A stretch of DNA of 64,000 bases from assembly GCA_022266195.1 (NCBI GenBank), contig WHVY01000001.1, forward strand, positions 12,586,001 to 12,650,000. The letters run 5' to 3'. Below are positions 23,307-36,800 of this stretch, in pieces. Each line of letters starts with the position of its first letter. The stretch's first letter is position 1. The translations under genes were made by a program, and so were the position numbers. Below the pieces are notes generated by a model. That model was not told where the DNA came from and did no database searches. It saw only the letters and a list, made by a program, of their open reading frames with translations. This DNA is from Tetranychus cinnabarinus. Its lineage: Eukaryota > Arthropoda > Arachnida > Trombidiformes > Tetranychidae.

Positions 23307-24080
23307 TCACTTTATTATTTTCATCTCAATAACTCGAATGTAAGCACTTCTAAGCATCTCTGAGATTTGTGGTAAACTTGACTTAACAGCTGCTTGTAGT
23401 TTATCCATGCTCTTTTGGAGCACAAAACGCTCGGAAATACTGTGTTTAGGATAAATGGCCAATGATATATCATCATCAACTGTCGTGGTAACATTGAATT
23501 TAGATTTAGTTGACCAGTCATTCATGGGTCCAGTGAAGGACAAGAAACCACCATTAACCCTGGCTTTTGGAAGTGTTGCCTTCAACTGACCTTCAGATAA
23601 CTTCAAAGGAATCTCATTGAACAAGTGGTATTCAAGGTTATAATCAGCACAAGCTTCCAGTTTAGGAATAGTATGTTGGAAAGTCATGCATGGACCAGAA
23701 TCGGCAACTTGTTCCACCTTGAAGTTTGATAAACCAGTGAATTGCAGATTGTCAAGTTTAACTACCAATTTACCCAAGACTGGAGCTGCAGGATCCCGGC
23801 TTTCATGGAGAACCGATCTTGGCAAGAACAATGGATCCATACGTTGAAGAGGTGAATAATGTTGAGCTTGAAGTTGAGTTTTATCCTTATTTGAATCATT
23901 TTCCTGGCGACTACTTGATTCCTGGATTAGACGACGAAGTGTCTCAAAAGCATCTTGTACAAGATTTGTCGTTATTTTGGGTTCAGATGATAAATTATTG
24001 GAATCCAAGTGATTATCTGATTTAACCACAGAGAAGGCAAAGATAAAGATCAAAACATTCACGAATAAGTACATTTTCAT
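23307..24080 (-). CDS. Secreted group-7 mite allergen/JHBP-like protein
   Basis: Single exon of 257 residues using the Met at 24080. A clear signal peptide follows (MKMYLFVNVLIFIFAFSVVK, then S/DN). The mature part has a short polar stretch, then a beta-rich region (LGKLVVKLDNLQFTGLSNFK), a Cys pair (GPCMTFQ; EACADY) and a C-terminal amphipathic helix (MDKLQAAVKSSLPQISEML). This pattern resembles the single-domain lipid-binding TULIP fold of takeout/JHBP proteins and mite group-7 allergens, abundant as secreted families in mites. The ligand is unknown. The frame is open to an ATG at 24146, but a TATA box at 24168-24175 would put transcription start there, so the internal Met is favoured. Family assignment is by overall pattern, not by a decisive motif. 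Confidence 0.6.
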   Translation of the reverse strand: MKMYLFVNVLIFIFAFSVVKSDNHLDSNNLSSEPKITTNLVQDAFETLRRLIQESSSRQENDSNKDKTQLQAQHYSPLQRMDPLFLPRSVLHESRDPAAPVLGKLVVKLDNLQFTGLSNFKVEQVADSGPCMTFQHTIPKLEACADYNLEYHLFNEIPLKLSEGQLKATLPKARVNGGFLSFTGPMNDWSTKSKFNVTTTVDDDISLAIYPKHSISERFVLQKSMDKLQAAVKSSLPQISEMLRSAYIRVIEMKIIK

Positions 24081-24167
24081 TTGTCCAAGTGATACTTTCG
24101 ATGATGATGACTGATTTACACTCAACAATACATTAATGGTTATCATTGAGTTTGTCTTCCCAAACAG

Positions 24168-24175
24168 TATTTATA
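24168..24175 (-). promoter_or_regulatory. TATA box of the secreted JHBP-like gene
   Basis: TATAAATA on the minus strand. It is 29 bp before the ATG at 24146, so transcription should begin near 24144-24148. That leaves a leader of about 65 nt for the Met at 24080. Confidence 0.6.
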
Positions 24176-26827
24176 TGGTTCTATTAGATGGTCTAAATAA
24201 CCGAAATGATTTAATTGTTACAAATATTGATCATTTGGTGTTATGTTAATTGAATTCATGTATATTAAAAGACAGGCAAAATGTTAAGGGGAGGAATCAA
24301 CAAGTTAAAAGTCAGAGTGACTTGACTTTATCAATTTTTACCTGGAAATAATTTATATTTTTTACTATTCTAATTGATTTACAAGTGATTCGCTGATTTT
24401 CAACGCTAAAACAAAACAGAAGCAAACTCGGACAAAAATCATTTCCTGATTCCAATTGCTATCTTGGACCTAAACCTGGTCGACTGACACCGATTTTAAA
24501 TCAACACTCTGGTTAATATTAGCGGAAGCTTTCACAATTGCTGCATTTCCAAATGAAATTGATTGCTTTGTCATGATAAAAACCTGAATTAAAGAAGTCG
24601 ATAATTTGAATAACAAAATAATCTAAATATAAACCCAGAATAATCTTGATATTAAATCTTACAAAGCAGAGTCAATGAACATTTAAATTGACAGTAAATA
24701 GACTTTTTTTATCTGCCGTTAAATTTACAATGATTTTTATTAAAGCCTGATTTGTTACCAGCAAACAATAAGATGTAATTAATCTGATTAAATATTGATA
24801 CTCTTTACGTCAATTGTCACCAGAATAATTGTATGACATTTATTACAGTGAAAGTCCATTAACCTCAATCATTTTATTGACTCACCATTCTTGCATTGTT
24901 CAACACAGAATCATTATCTACCCTTTTTTATATCAAATTATCATTATATTAGCGTTATAACTTTTTTACATTATTTTTGCTTTCATTTCAATATAATTAT
25001 TAAACATTATCATGATATTATTATCAATGGGAAGCTTAATGAAAAGGCTGTAAACCATTGAAAGGGAAACACTCTTTACACAACAACACTTCTCTTTCCT
25101 CTCTCTTCCCCAATCTCTTTCTTCATCTTCTCTGTCTCCTCATCATCCGACTCTTTTAAGTCCCTTAAAACCATCAACTCATCAATCACATTAACTTTCA
25201 ATAGACGATATTTTACGCATCATTTTACCACTTACAATGTAACTACTTAGTCCATTGAAATACATTTGACCAAGAAACAAAATGACGAAGACGATGATGA
25301 TAATGGCGATAATAACGACCATCATTGTGATTAGACATTTTAATGTCACAGAAATGATGAACCGTTATGGAGTTGAAAGGTTAAGTAAACTGAAACATGA
25401 TTATGTTATTAAGTTTCATCTTTTCAGTCCAACAATCATTTTCGTACAATTAACCAGAATCAATACAATTTACAATATGTAAAGTATGAAATGCATCTTC
25501 AAGTCCAGAGATTTACTGATCAGATTTTCACTGGAAATGAATTCGTTTTAATTGAAACTGATTTTGCTAAATTAAGATTAATGGTTGTCAGTTTTGTACT
25601 CCATTGATTCAACAACAAAAAACAATATTTTGATTGATTCAATATTAATCTAATGACATGATCAACGTGTTAATTATTTCATCAATTGATTAATGTAATC
25701 AATCAGAATGTAAACCACATGTTAATAGATGTTATGAGTTGATCAATCTTACTCTGAAAATTGTAAAACAAAGCAAAGATTGGGTTTTAAACCCAATTAA
25801 TATGTTATGAAGCAAAATTTCTGGTCAAGCTTCTCTATTAGTTTATATACTTGGAAATGAAGGAAACAATCGATTGATCCATTTGAGGTTTACTCTTGAT
25901 TGATATTTAATAAAATATAACAATCAAATAAATTGTTGAAATACAATAAAAAAGGAAGCAAAATAAAGGCCAACAAACTGACCAATTGTACGTGATTGAA
26001 ACACACAAAAATAAACTTGATTATAAGCCATAAATCTTAGTTTACTCCTTAACATTATATCCAATATATAATAAAATATATTGGTAAGTTACTTACTTTT
26101 GTGTACAATTTTTCATTTTATTTAATTTGATATCGAAATGAACGAGAAGAAAAAGGCCAAAAATATCAACAATCAAATCAAGAATCACTTTAAACATACA
26201 ATCACATTAATGGTAATGATTAAAGTCACGTAAAATGACAAGTAAAACCTTTTAAATTTTAATTTAACAATATTTCAACTTTATCATAATCATTATGATA
26301 TTTATATTTAAAAATATAGCTTTGAATTTGAAACATTTTATTGAAATTTTGTGCTTCCACTTGAAGTTTATTGATCAATTGGTTAATTCAATGAAATCAG
26401 ATTGTTTTCCTTCTAGTAATCTAATTTGATTGTGTTCAGACACATATTTAAGTGGACAAGATAATCAATTTGAAGGAAACAAATTTTGTTCAATTTCATA
26501 AGTAATTTTATTTCTTTGGTTTTGTGTCTACTGAAGAGACTAGGTTTGGTTTGTTTTATGCTTTGGCTTTGTCTTTGATTACTTGCTAATTACAATTGAT
26601 TTGAACAAAAAAAGACTGAAAACTTGGATCATTATTAATCATAACATTAATTTAGTTGATTAATTGAGAGGTAAAAGGTTAATTGATGTATTTATATGCA
26701 ACAAAGGCAAAGCTGAGTAAAACAATAATTGAAAAGGTAATGAAAAGATTGCATTTTAGTGGTAATTATTGTCAATTGTTGTGATTGTAAAAGGTTGGTC
26801 ATTGGGTTATCTAAATTGCATTTCAGT
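24176..26827. other. Intergenic, no gene seen
   Basis: AT-rich sequence between the JHBP-like promoter and the end of the SHOX-type gene; part of the upper end must be the homeobox 3' UTR. A 66-codon plus-strand frame at 25282-25482 is rich in ATG/ATA repeats at its start and is not believed. Pyrimidine-rich tract at about 25088-25150. Confidence 0.45.
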
Positions 26828-29800
26828 TCATAATCCAAGAGCTGCTGTGTGTTTTTGAGCCTTCATTCGAAGTTCAGCTATCGATGAGTTTTTATTGTTT
26901 AACCTTTCAGCAGCTAAAAGTGCTGATAAACTAAATGGATGAGCTGGATGAGTCGGATAAAATAGGAAGCCGTTTGCTGAATTGGCCTGGACTGCTGCTG
27001 CAGCTGCTGCTGCGGCTGTATAATGATGAGCGGCTGCAATTAAAGCTGGATCAGTTGCAAATTGTAAATAATGTGATGAGACTCCTGAAAGGAAGGAGAT
27101 AAAAGTACAGAAATTAGATTAATCAATAAATGGAGCGATTAAAAAGATCTAACCTGAAGTAGGAATAATTGATGGATAACGTTCGGGTGTTGGAGTTGAT
27201 TGACCAGAGAGTCGTGGTGTTGGTGATGAGCTGACGTTTATGTAAGGGGCTATTCGAGATGATTCAATTGTGGTGCTTGTTGAAGACATGATTAAGCCAG
27301 CTGTAAATGAAACAAGCAAACATTGATCAGATTAAGACTCAAACATGGATAAACAGTAATATGAATAACTCTTTGATTAACTCCATGAATCTTTTCCTTG
27401 TCATCAATAAAAATGATCAAAATTTTGTCATTTCAACTCAAAAAGATTTTACTATTCAAAGTGAGATTTGAGATTGATTGAGATTTTCCTGTGAATCTCA
27501 GTGAAATTAAAGTTGAAAATGAAATGCTTTTGATTTCAGGATTTAAAGAAAATTGTTTTTCATGGAAACAAAAGACTTACTTTTTTGCATTTGACTTTCA
27601 TGTTTACGACATTTGGCTCGTCTATTTTGGAACCAAACCTGTTTCGAGTGAAAACAAAAAGATCAGTGATAATGTTCAATGATTTGATTGAAAACATTAG
27701 GGAAAGTAAAAAGTTGAAGCTTGAAAGATGATGTTATGAATTACAAAGTTGCTCACTGGTTAGGAATTTTGTTCAATTGATGAATCAAATTAAACCTTAC
27801 GGCAATGATTTATGTAAGATTGTTTCTCGTATTGTTTATTGTTGTTGACTGATCATGTCTTACAAATATTTGATCAAATCTAATGATGGGAGGGAAAACA
27901 ATGAATACACAGATATGTTGATGAACGTAAAGATGGATTTACATTGTGATTGGAAAGCAGTCTGTGAATATTGATTCAAATTGATTACTTCAATTTGTTT
28001 GTTTGTTTGTTTTCAACTATCAAAACGATTGCAATGTTGATATCATTAGCATCAACATTTGATTTATCCTCTAACATATAAACAATTTCATCTCAACCCT
28101 AAGGCTGAGTTAACATTGAAAGGAAAGCCAAAAGCAGCAGCAGCACAAAAAAAATCAACAGCAACTACTGCAGTTGAGTGAAAACATTAATGGTAATCAT
28201 TAATGTAATTCAGGATTGAGTATTGAAATTTGCTGGGATAACACAATTTCTTGGGATTGTCTAATTTAATTATGAGTATCTAATTGATTAGGAGAGTGTA
28301 AATCAAGTAACGCCTAATCAATAGACAATAACAAAGGCAAATCTAGTTATGTACCTTAACAGGGTTATTCAATAGGCAAACCATTTAGCATTGGCTTAAT
28401 ATTCATAGCAATGTTTAGGCCTAGTAATGAACACTAATAATAATGGTAAACAATTAACCAGGTTAAACGTTAACCTGTTTGAGTTTATGATCATCTTCAA
28501 GCAACAGTAAAATATCCTTTTTTTTGTGTCAGACTTTATTTTACTATTACAACTCCCAGCTGAGTGTAGACATAAATCTAGCATTTGATTTGATGATTTG
28601 TATAAAATGTGGTAATGGTGGCAAAGGAAGGAAAAGATGAAAAAAAAGATGAAAATAGGATGAGGATGAGGATGGGATGAAGATTATTCTCTGTGGTCCA
28701 TTAAACTGATTAAAAAGATGTTGAAGACAAAATCATGACCATTATCATTATCAATGGGAACAACAGTTAAATTGTTTCCTTCTGATCATGATAAGACATT
28801 GTATTCATTGATCTAATTGGCTCACATTAACTTGCTCTTAACCAAATTAGCGGTATTTTGCGACAATCAGATAATCAGTCTTAATAATTGTCTTCTCGTT
28901 CATTGTTAACATTCATTTGTCCAAACATTTTCAACTTCATTTCAACCCAATTTTTACCCAAACCTGTAAATATCATTTCAACTTGAAGATGATTAAAGAT
29001 GACCCTTTGCTGGACTTTGTGAAATGTGTGAAGACAGGGAAAAAAAGATAACGGATTAACTGAACGGATTATGGTTAATTTAATTGACTAACATAACAAT
29101 TGTCAAGTAAATCTATTAATTTTGTCTTCTTTTTCCTCTACTTCTTTGCTTCCCTTTCACACAACCAATCAAGTTAATTGGTTAGACTGTTAACAGTTTA
29201 TCAACTTTCATCTTCATCTTATTCATCTTATTCATCTTTTGTATCAACATTTTCACCTTACCAAATCAAGCTAATAGTTAATTTCATTTCATTATCATGA
29301 TAATCATTTTAATCATTATCATTCCCATCATCATTAGACTTCAATTCAACCATTCCCTGAGCAACCTTTGAATATCTAATCAGATGATAATTTCATTAAG
29401 GAAAAGAATCTGGTTAAGAATATTAATTATGATCGGATAAAACGCATCAACACTTCATTTTCATTAATGGATTCACTAAATTAACTTAAAGACAAGTTAA
29501 CTGTAAAACTGGATGAAAGATAATTTTATATGACAAAATGATTTAGTTTTCATCTTAAATTGATTCATTTTGACAAGCTAATTTGCCTGTAATGGAAGCC
29601 TATCATAACTGTTTTGTTATTAAATTAATGGAAACATTGACCAGTGATTTGATTGTGGTTTTGTTTGCTTTCATCTTCTATTGTTGGTTTAGATTGATAA
29701 TTACCTGAACTCGAGCCTCTGAAAGTCCAAGTCGTTGAGATAGTTCCTCTCTCATGAAAGCATCAGGATAATGAGTTTCATCGAAAAGCCTTTCTAGTTC

Positions 29801-30858
29801 ATTTAACTGGTCCAAAGTGAAATTGGTCCGTGATCGACGTTGCTTTACTTTACCTTGATGTTGATTGTTTGATTGTTGCGATTGTCTACAGGTTAATTGA
29901 AGAGTCGAAGCAAAAGAGTTAACTCCAGTGTTGGACTCGTTTGACTCGTCTTCATCCTCATCACTTTCATTCCTACTTGCACTTTTACTAGTTTTACCAT
30001 TTACTTTAACAATCACATCTTTATCCAAACCTGAACAGACAAATAGATTAAACAATTAACTGAATTTACAAATTGTTCATCAAGACTCACCAGGAGTTTC
30101 ACTTTCACCATTATCATCAATATCAATGTCAGTATTTGTTTTACTTGCAGAGTAACTTCCAGGTGATAAACAAGATCCTTTAAAATGAAAAAATGAAAAG
30201 CAAATTATTTTCAAAATGAAAATTACAATTGACTCTCACCTCTTGAATCTTTACTATTATTGTCTTCATTGTCCGTTTCAATTGAGGTTGATGTTTCAGG
30301 ACGTTCAACATGGTGATATAGATGATTGGGAGTTGGATTGACAGTTAATCGAATTGAATTATCTTTAAATGAAAGTGGAGACGGAGGTGGACTTGGTAGA
30401 CCCGGTGGTCGACTGTATTTAGTTAAGGTTGTTGTAGTTGTGGTTGTGGTTGTTGTTGATGAGGGCAATGATGTCCGATGAAAGGCAGGATTGAACAGGT
30501 TGAATGGGTTGAGAGTTGAGCTTGACTTCATGAATGGATTAAGAGTGGGAAAGTGAAGGCCAGCCGCTGCTGCTGCCGCTGCTGCTGCTGCTGTTGCAGC
30601 TGATAAACCAACTCCATTTGATAGTCCATTTGATAATCCATTGGTCAACCCACCGGTTAACCCACTAGTTAATCCATTGGTTAATCCATTGGACAAGCCA
30701 TTTGTTGATGAGTTTAAGTTAACAGGAAAGGATGTTAATGAGGTAAAACATGAATTGCTGAGGGAAGTCAATGGTTGAGCTGAAGTCGTTGTTGGTGTCA
30801 ATTGAGATAAACGTTCACAAGTCATTGATTTATTAACAAATTCAGTTAATTGCTCCAT
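26828..30858 (-). CDS. SHOX: Paired-like homeobox protein, SHOX family
   Basis: Six coding exons on the minus strand: 30858-30240, 30177-30091, 30030-29705, 27638-27581, 27300-27154 and 27084-26828, 497 residues. The start MEQLTEFVNKSM matches the conserved SHOX N-terminus (MEELTAFVSKS). The homeodomain (299-358) reads QRRSRTNFTLDQLNELERLF and is split by an intron after ARVQ, the usual paired-like position. It continues VWFQNRRAKCRKHESQMQK with Gln50. Downstream, SSRIAPYINV is SHOX-like, and the last 19 residues (SSIAELRMKAQKHTAALGL) are the OAR domain, ending exactly as in SHOX. It is a nuclear transcription factor binding TAAT/ATTA palindromes. Poly-Ala tracts occur in exons 1 and 6, and exon 1 carries a tandem NGL repeat. 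The third intron is about 2.1 kb. Confidence 0.94.
30611..30700 (-). repeat. Coding 12-bp tandem repeat in SHOX exon 1
   Basis: About seven imperfect 12-bp units coding (S/T)NGL-type tetrapeptides (NGLTNGLTSGLTGGL and on), immediately before the poly-Ala tract. Third-position differences between units show it is not very recent. Confidence 0.8.
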
Positions 30859-33800
30859 TTGATTAAATAACAATAATAATTGAACAAAATGTTAAACTTT
30901 TAATTATCTTGCATTAATTGTTAAAAGGATAAAAGTTCAACATTGATTTGGATTTTCATTTTTACTCTTCAATTTTATTGGACACTTTTTTTTGCACTTT
31001 TGTTTCTGGTTTCGTCTTGTTGACATTATTTACCATGATAACATGTTTCATTGAGAACTGATTGAATACAAATGATTACAACTGAATCAAGGATAACCTT
31101 TTTTATTATAGTTCAATCTCAATACATTTTAATCAAATTATAGTACAGTTCCAGCTCCACCTTTCCTCCCTCCCACAGACAGCAATCTTATCCAATCATA
31201 AGTCAACAAAATCACTCCCAGCATCAGGATAACATTCAGGATAACATTCAGAATCTCTTCAACATTTTCACTCGTATCTTCATCTAGCCTTGCTTCAGTC
31301 TTGTTACAATGTTTAAATTCAACTCAATGTTAACATTTTTAAACTTCATTCCTAATGAAACATTCAATTATCATGCAATTTCAGTTTCAAATGAATCAAA
31401 TGATCGTTTCATTACATATTGATTGATATGTTTGAAATTATTTCATCAAATGTAAAACATTTTACAGCTTTTCTTTGTTTTATTTTGTTGCAATGTTAAT
31501 CTTAATGGTTATTGATATTGTAAATTGATTAATTGGATCAATGAAACAATCAGTTTAAATGAATGACAAGTGATCCTGAAGATAATTTAATCTTGTTGTT
31601 ATCCCAAAAAGCAATGGTGAATGGAAGAGAAATCTGAAAATGATGATAATTTCCATTAGAAAAGCATGTTAATGTTAAAAGATATTCAGTTTCAAGGCAA
31701 ATCAATATTATTGAAATGCGAAACAAGACAGAGACAAAAAGAGTAATCGAGTAAAGATTGATTGTAACAATTTAGGGAAGAGTAATGTCAATTACTAACA
31801 AGACACCATCAACATCCTTCTTTATCCTTTATCATCTTTTACCCTTTTAATATTATTATTATTACTATCATTATTATTATAATATGATGATCAAGATGAG
31901 GATGATGATTGTAATAGTTATCAAGAATCAAAGTTTGTCTTCACTTTTATTATTTGCCTTGAAAGAGACTGTTGTAAATGTTAAGCTTGTCAAAGACAAA
32001 GTGTTTTCCCAATAACATTGAGTATAAGTTAGGTGATTGATGACAACCATAAGCTAAATTGGTGTTTCTTTTTAAATTATTTGCTTCTTCCATTGATTTG
32101 ATTGTAAAACAAAATCAATTTATCATCATCATTATCATCATCACTCTCACCCATATCATCATCTCATCCAATCTAACCCAACAATATCCAACAAATCCCA
32201 GCAGAGATTTACATTGAAAGACTATTTTTTTATTCACTCATCAATGGCTTCAATAGTCAGGCCTAAGACAAGTGTTAACTTCACTTACACAGTATCAGGT
32301 TAGCTTTCATCTCACTAAAGCTCCTGTTAAAGTCATTTGTGATCAACTGATTGAAGCCACTGATTGATTAGGTAGGCTGTTAATTGAATGGTCATTTAAT
32401 AATAATTAAACGTATATATTTGATGATAATTAAATTGATGATTAGTGTGAGTTGCAAACAAAAAGATTCCGTTATAGCTGAAGGGCTTAAAGCTGACTTT
32501 GTTGCCACTCTAATGTTGATCCATGTTGATCCATTTCGAGCCACCCGGAATTAATTATGATTAATGAATGGTTAATTAAATAATTGTTGTTGATTGTTTG
32601 TACAAAAAAAGCAAATAAAATTAAAAAGAAAGCAAAAAAATGGAAACTTCTGAAGGGAAAAAAAAGATGTTGAAGCAAAGAGTTGAACCACAAAAAAAAC
32701 AAAAGCTATCAATCGTCTTTAGTGCCATTATTAATCCCTAGATGTAAGTGAAAACAATCAGCTGTAAACAAAGTCAAGTAAATGATTAATTTTGCTAGCA
32801 AATTTAATTTCTCCTGATTCAGTTTACACTTAAATTACTTAACTCTTTTGTTAACTTTTACCCTAACAATCTAATTGATTTTTCAACGCCAATTTAAATC
32901 TTGTAAAACTACTTAAATGGTTAAAAAAACATCACCAAAAAAACAGCAACTTGGGTAAGTACAAAAACTATTCATTTTACTCATCTTTTACTCCTCATTT
33001 TTTTCCTCCTCATCCTTAATCATTACCATCATCTTCTTTATTCTCATTCCTCTTTATCTTCATCAGCCTCATCAATCTAAAGACTCTTACAATGTTGTTT
33101 TTTCAATTTTATTTTTCAAAGTAACTTTTTCTTTCCACTTTTTTTCCTGTGTTTCAAAAATATTTCAACATTTGAATGATTGTTGAAAAGTGCTGTTGAT
33201 GATCATTCACTTGAAAGTGATAAAGACAACATATTAAGATTGTCCTTTAAAATGTTGTCACTCAATAAACCTAATCCACTTTAAATTTGAAACACATTTT
33301 GCTTAATCAGTTTAACTAAATTTGATTGTAACGCACTTAACCATGTTCAGTCTTTGATCAATCCAATTGACTCCAAGAAGTACCTTAAATCAATTGTAAC
33401 TTGAACTCTTCAACCTCAACCAACAACAAATACGTTAATTGTACTTGTAATTGAGACGCAACCAATCTCAAGATCAAAACCAGAAGACCTTTTGTTTTGA
33501 TGCAAAAAACACTCATTTTAAGCCCAATGGTTAACTGGTTAACGTTATTGTTACCAGATTAATACATAATTAAGGCTAACCTCCTACGGTAGTTTAATAT
33601 TGAGTTAACCATTAAAAAAGTGGATAAAAAAGCAAATTTATTCATGACTCATTTAACTAAAATATCATGCTGTTCATTACAAGCCTGAATTTTTTGGCCA
33701 TTTTTTCCTAGTTTCATCCAAATGTGAATCAATTAGTCTCAAATGTTGCTATTAAATGTTGACTTTCAACAAATTGCTCCACTTTAACTTAATTGTTACC

Positions 33801-36800
33801 AATGATGATGTTCATGATTTGTTTGTTGAACACAAGATTTGACTAATTTAAGGTGAAAAACGAGATAATCTAGTCATATTTAATGGTAACTACAACATTA
33901 AAAACATGTTGACAGAGCTTCTAGAGGATCAGCAAAATATAACATTTTTTAAGCCCAAAATGGTTCCAATTTTCCTCTTATTTTCAACTTTAAACTTGGA
34001 ACAATTTAAACATTATTTTGTCATTTTAAACGATTCAAAATGTTTCAAAAAAAGGACCAAAATCATCTTTTTTAGACGCTCTTTGATCATCTCTAAGTGG
34101 TTGTTAAGTAAAAGTGTCAAGAAACGGTTTCCAGTTTTTTTTTCAAATCCAAAAAATGAATGATCAAAGTAAATGTTTAAAGTTTTAAATTACTAAATTA
34201 GATTATAACATCGAAACTGACAATTTGAAGTAATTCCCGAAAATTTGATTGATTTAACCTCTCAGTAATTAATCTGAGCAAATGTTTTGCCTTCGATCCA
34301 AAGCTTTAATCAACTTTCATAAGTTGCTATTGAAAATCAAATATTGCAACAATCAGTAAAAAGTTGAATTCTGGGTTTAATTGTAAGCTCAGGTTTTGCT
34401 GTTTTGGTTGCAATTGAGTTTGCTGGAGTAAATAGCGATTGATTAAAGTGATTATTTGCTTTTTATATTAAAAAATTATTCTTATTATCATTTATATCAG
34501 TGGAATGTAATAATTGAATGTAATAATATTAATAGTAGTTGGAAATTTGATCAATTTTTCTTTGCTCTTCAAGTACAGTTTACTTTTGGTTAACACAATC
34601 AAACAATATTTACTCGGTAAATCATCCAATTAAGCCTTTCAAATATTAATATGAAAAGTGTATACAAAAGATACATCAAGTTGATCAACTAGTAAACCTA
34701 ATTGATCTCAATCAACAATTTAACCTAAGATCCCTTGATTATATTCAACTCTGCATTTTCATCTAATCATAATCAGTTGATCCAATTTAAAGGTAAGTAA
34801 ACATTGCTTCAGGCTGGAAACAATTGAAATGTTGATGATTATCATGAAGTTATGAGGTAAACAGTTGATTAAGTTTCTTATTGAAAAGTAAACAGTTTGG
34901 TAAATTTAACGTTTTCATCGTTTCCAGCTTTTCCAAACAATCAATTTGTAAATTAGAAGGCTTTTAATAAAATCAATTGAATTAATATAAGCTTAATTTA
35001 AAAGTTAATTTGAATTAATTGGTTAAAGAGAGGACACAAAAAAGGATCATTAGCATTGAACAAAAAGTAGCTCAAGTTGAACATTGAAAATGTTTCTTCA
35101 AATAGTGAATCAATGGAAACAATAGAAACTCAAGAATAACAATTTCTTGAGTTTTTTCATTTTCTGTGTTTTTTTCATCATATTGTTTATAGAGAGTGAG
35201 TTCATCCTGAAAAAAAGATGAAAAAAATCTGTTCATGAAAAGATTGATGAAAGGAGTGAAAAGTTTATTATAAGAGTTGGGTTGAATTGGGTTGACAAAA
35301 GGATAATTCAACAGCGAAATAAAAAAATGAACAATAAAAAAACGAGTTTTAATGAATGAATCAGATTAACCAGTAATTAGATTCATCAAGATTCATGGAG
35401 TCAGTTAATTCTTAATATGTATAGCTTCTTCTTTTTTTGTTATCTCAAGCAATTAGCTGATTGATTAACTGAATGATGCTCATCTTGAAAGTATCTTGGC
35501 TCGTATTGATTGTTAGTTTAGTTCATCAATTATCATTAACAGTCAATCAGTTGAATGCAAATTTCATTAATATATTGACATTTTTACTGCTTAAGTATGT
35601 TTATTTATGGTCAAATTTAGTTGTATTATTGATCTGAAATTGAAATTGATTTCAAATTGAATTTAATTCTGTCCAAGTAACTTGGAATCTTTTGACGCAT
35701 TTGTTGGTAAATGAAACTTTTTGATCTATTTTCTTTTCCATCATTTATTGATTGTTAATTTAATCAATATAAATGTTGATTATTTTGTAAAAGTGATGAA
35801 AAGTTGGATGGATGGTTAATTAAAAAAGATTCAAAATGGGCGCCACTAAAGATTGATTCCTTTGTTTTTGGCTGACTTGCTAATTTTTTTGTTTCCTTGT
35901 AATTGCTTTTTTTTATTTCATTTGATCATTTTACCATTAAAATTGGCTTTAAATTGATTAATTAATTATGTGACCTTCTAAACTGATTTTCAATTGTCTT
36001 ACAGTTTATTTTAATATGTTGGCTGTTAACATCGTTTGATCGCTTCTAATGTGAACATTAATTCATGCTGAACAGGATGGTGATGGTAAAAGGGAGAAAC
36101 GTTAACCTAAAAGGAGCCAAAGACTGAATCATCTTAAAGATAATCAACAATTTGGTTTCTTATTTGTCATGATTAATGATGACACAATTAAAATGTTGCT
36201 GATGATTATTTGGATATCTGTTAGTTATACTAACATTTATGCTGGAAGACAAAACAATTTTGGTAATGGGGTTCAATTAACGAGCTGGCCTTGCACCTAA
36301 TGAACCATCTGAAGCTTCTTATATTCTCAACTAATTTACTCTTTCATGCAATTAATCGTTGTCGAGTTTCAACTCATAACAGGCAAAATGGAAGGAAAGG
36401 AGACGAGTAACTACGAGTGATATAACAAGGAGGAGAGGAGGGTGGAAACCATTTACGAAATAGATGAAAAACAAATCAGATCAAGTTGTTTAACATTGAA
36501 TTGATAATATGTGAAGACAAGCGTATTTAGGAACACTTTACCATCCATTATGGTCTTACGAGCTAGTTAACACCAATCTTGGAAGAATAGACAAGCTTCA
36601 TCATCCAAAACAATCATATTAACATCTTTATCTTTGGATCCTATGTTGCTCATTTTTTCCATCGCTAAAACATTTTGTCACAACATTCAAGAAACATCAT
36701 CACACTTCTAACTTCCATGGCCACTGAGCACCTTTCGCCATCATTTTTATCCTCTTTTATTTGCTTGTCATCATCTATATTTTATCCACATGAAATCGCT

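Noticed and set aside
25282..25482. 66-codon plus-strand frame with a hydrophobic start, resembling a small membrane peptide
   Set aside because: The hydrophobic part is encoded by an ATG/ATA/ACG near-repeat; no promoter, splice or family support.
33906..34163. 85-codon plus-strand frame in the SHOX flank
   Set aside because: Phe/Lys/Ile-rich composition expected of AT-rich non-coding DNA, with no domain and no splice context.
35945..35970. Clustered TAATTGATTA/TTAATTAATTA words as SHOX autoregulatory sites
   Set aside because: Such words are common throughout this AT-rich window, so position alone is not evidence.
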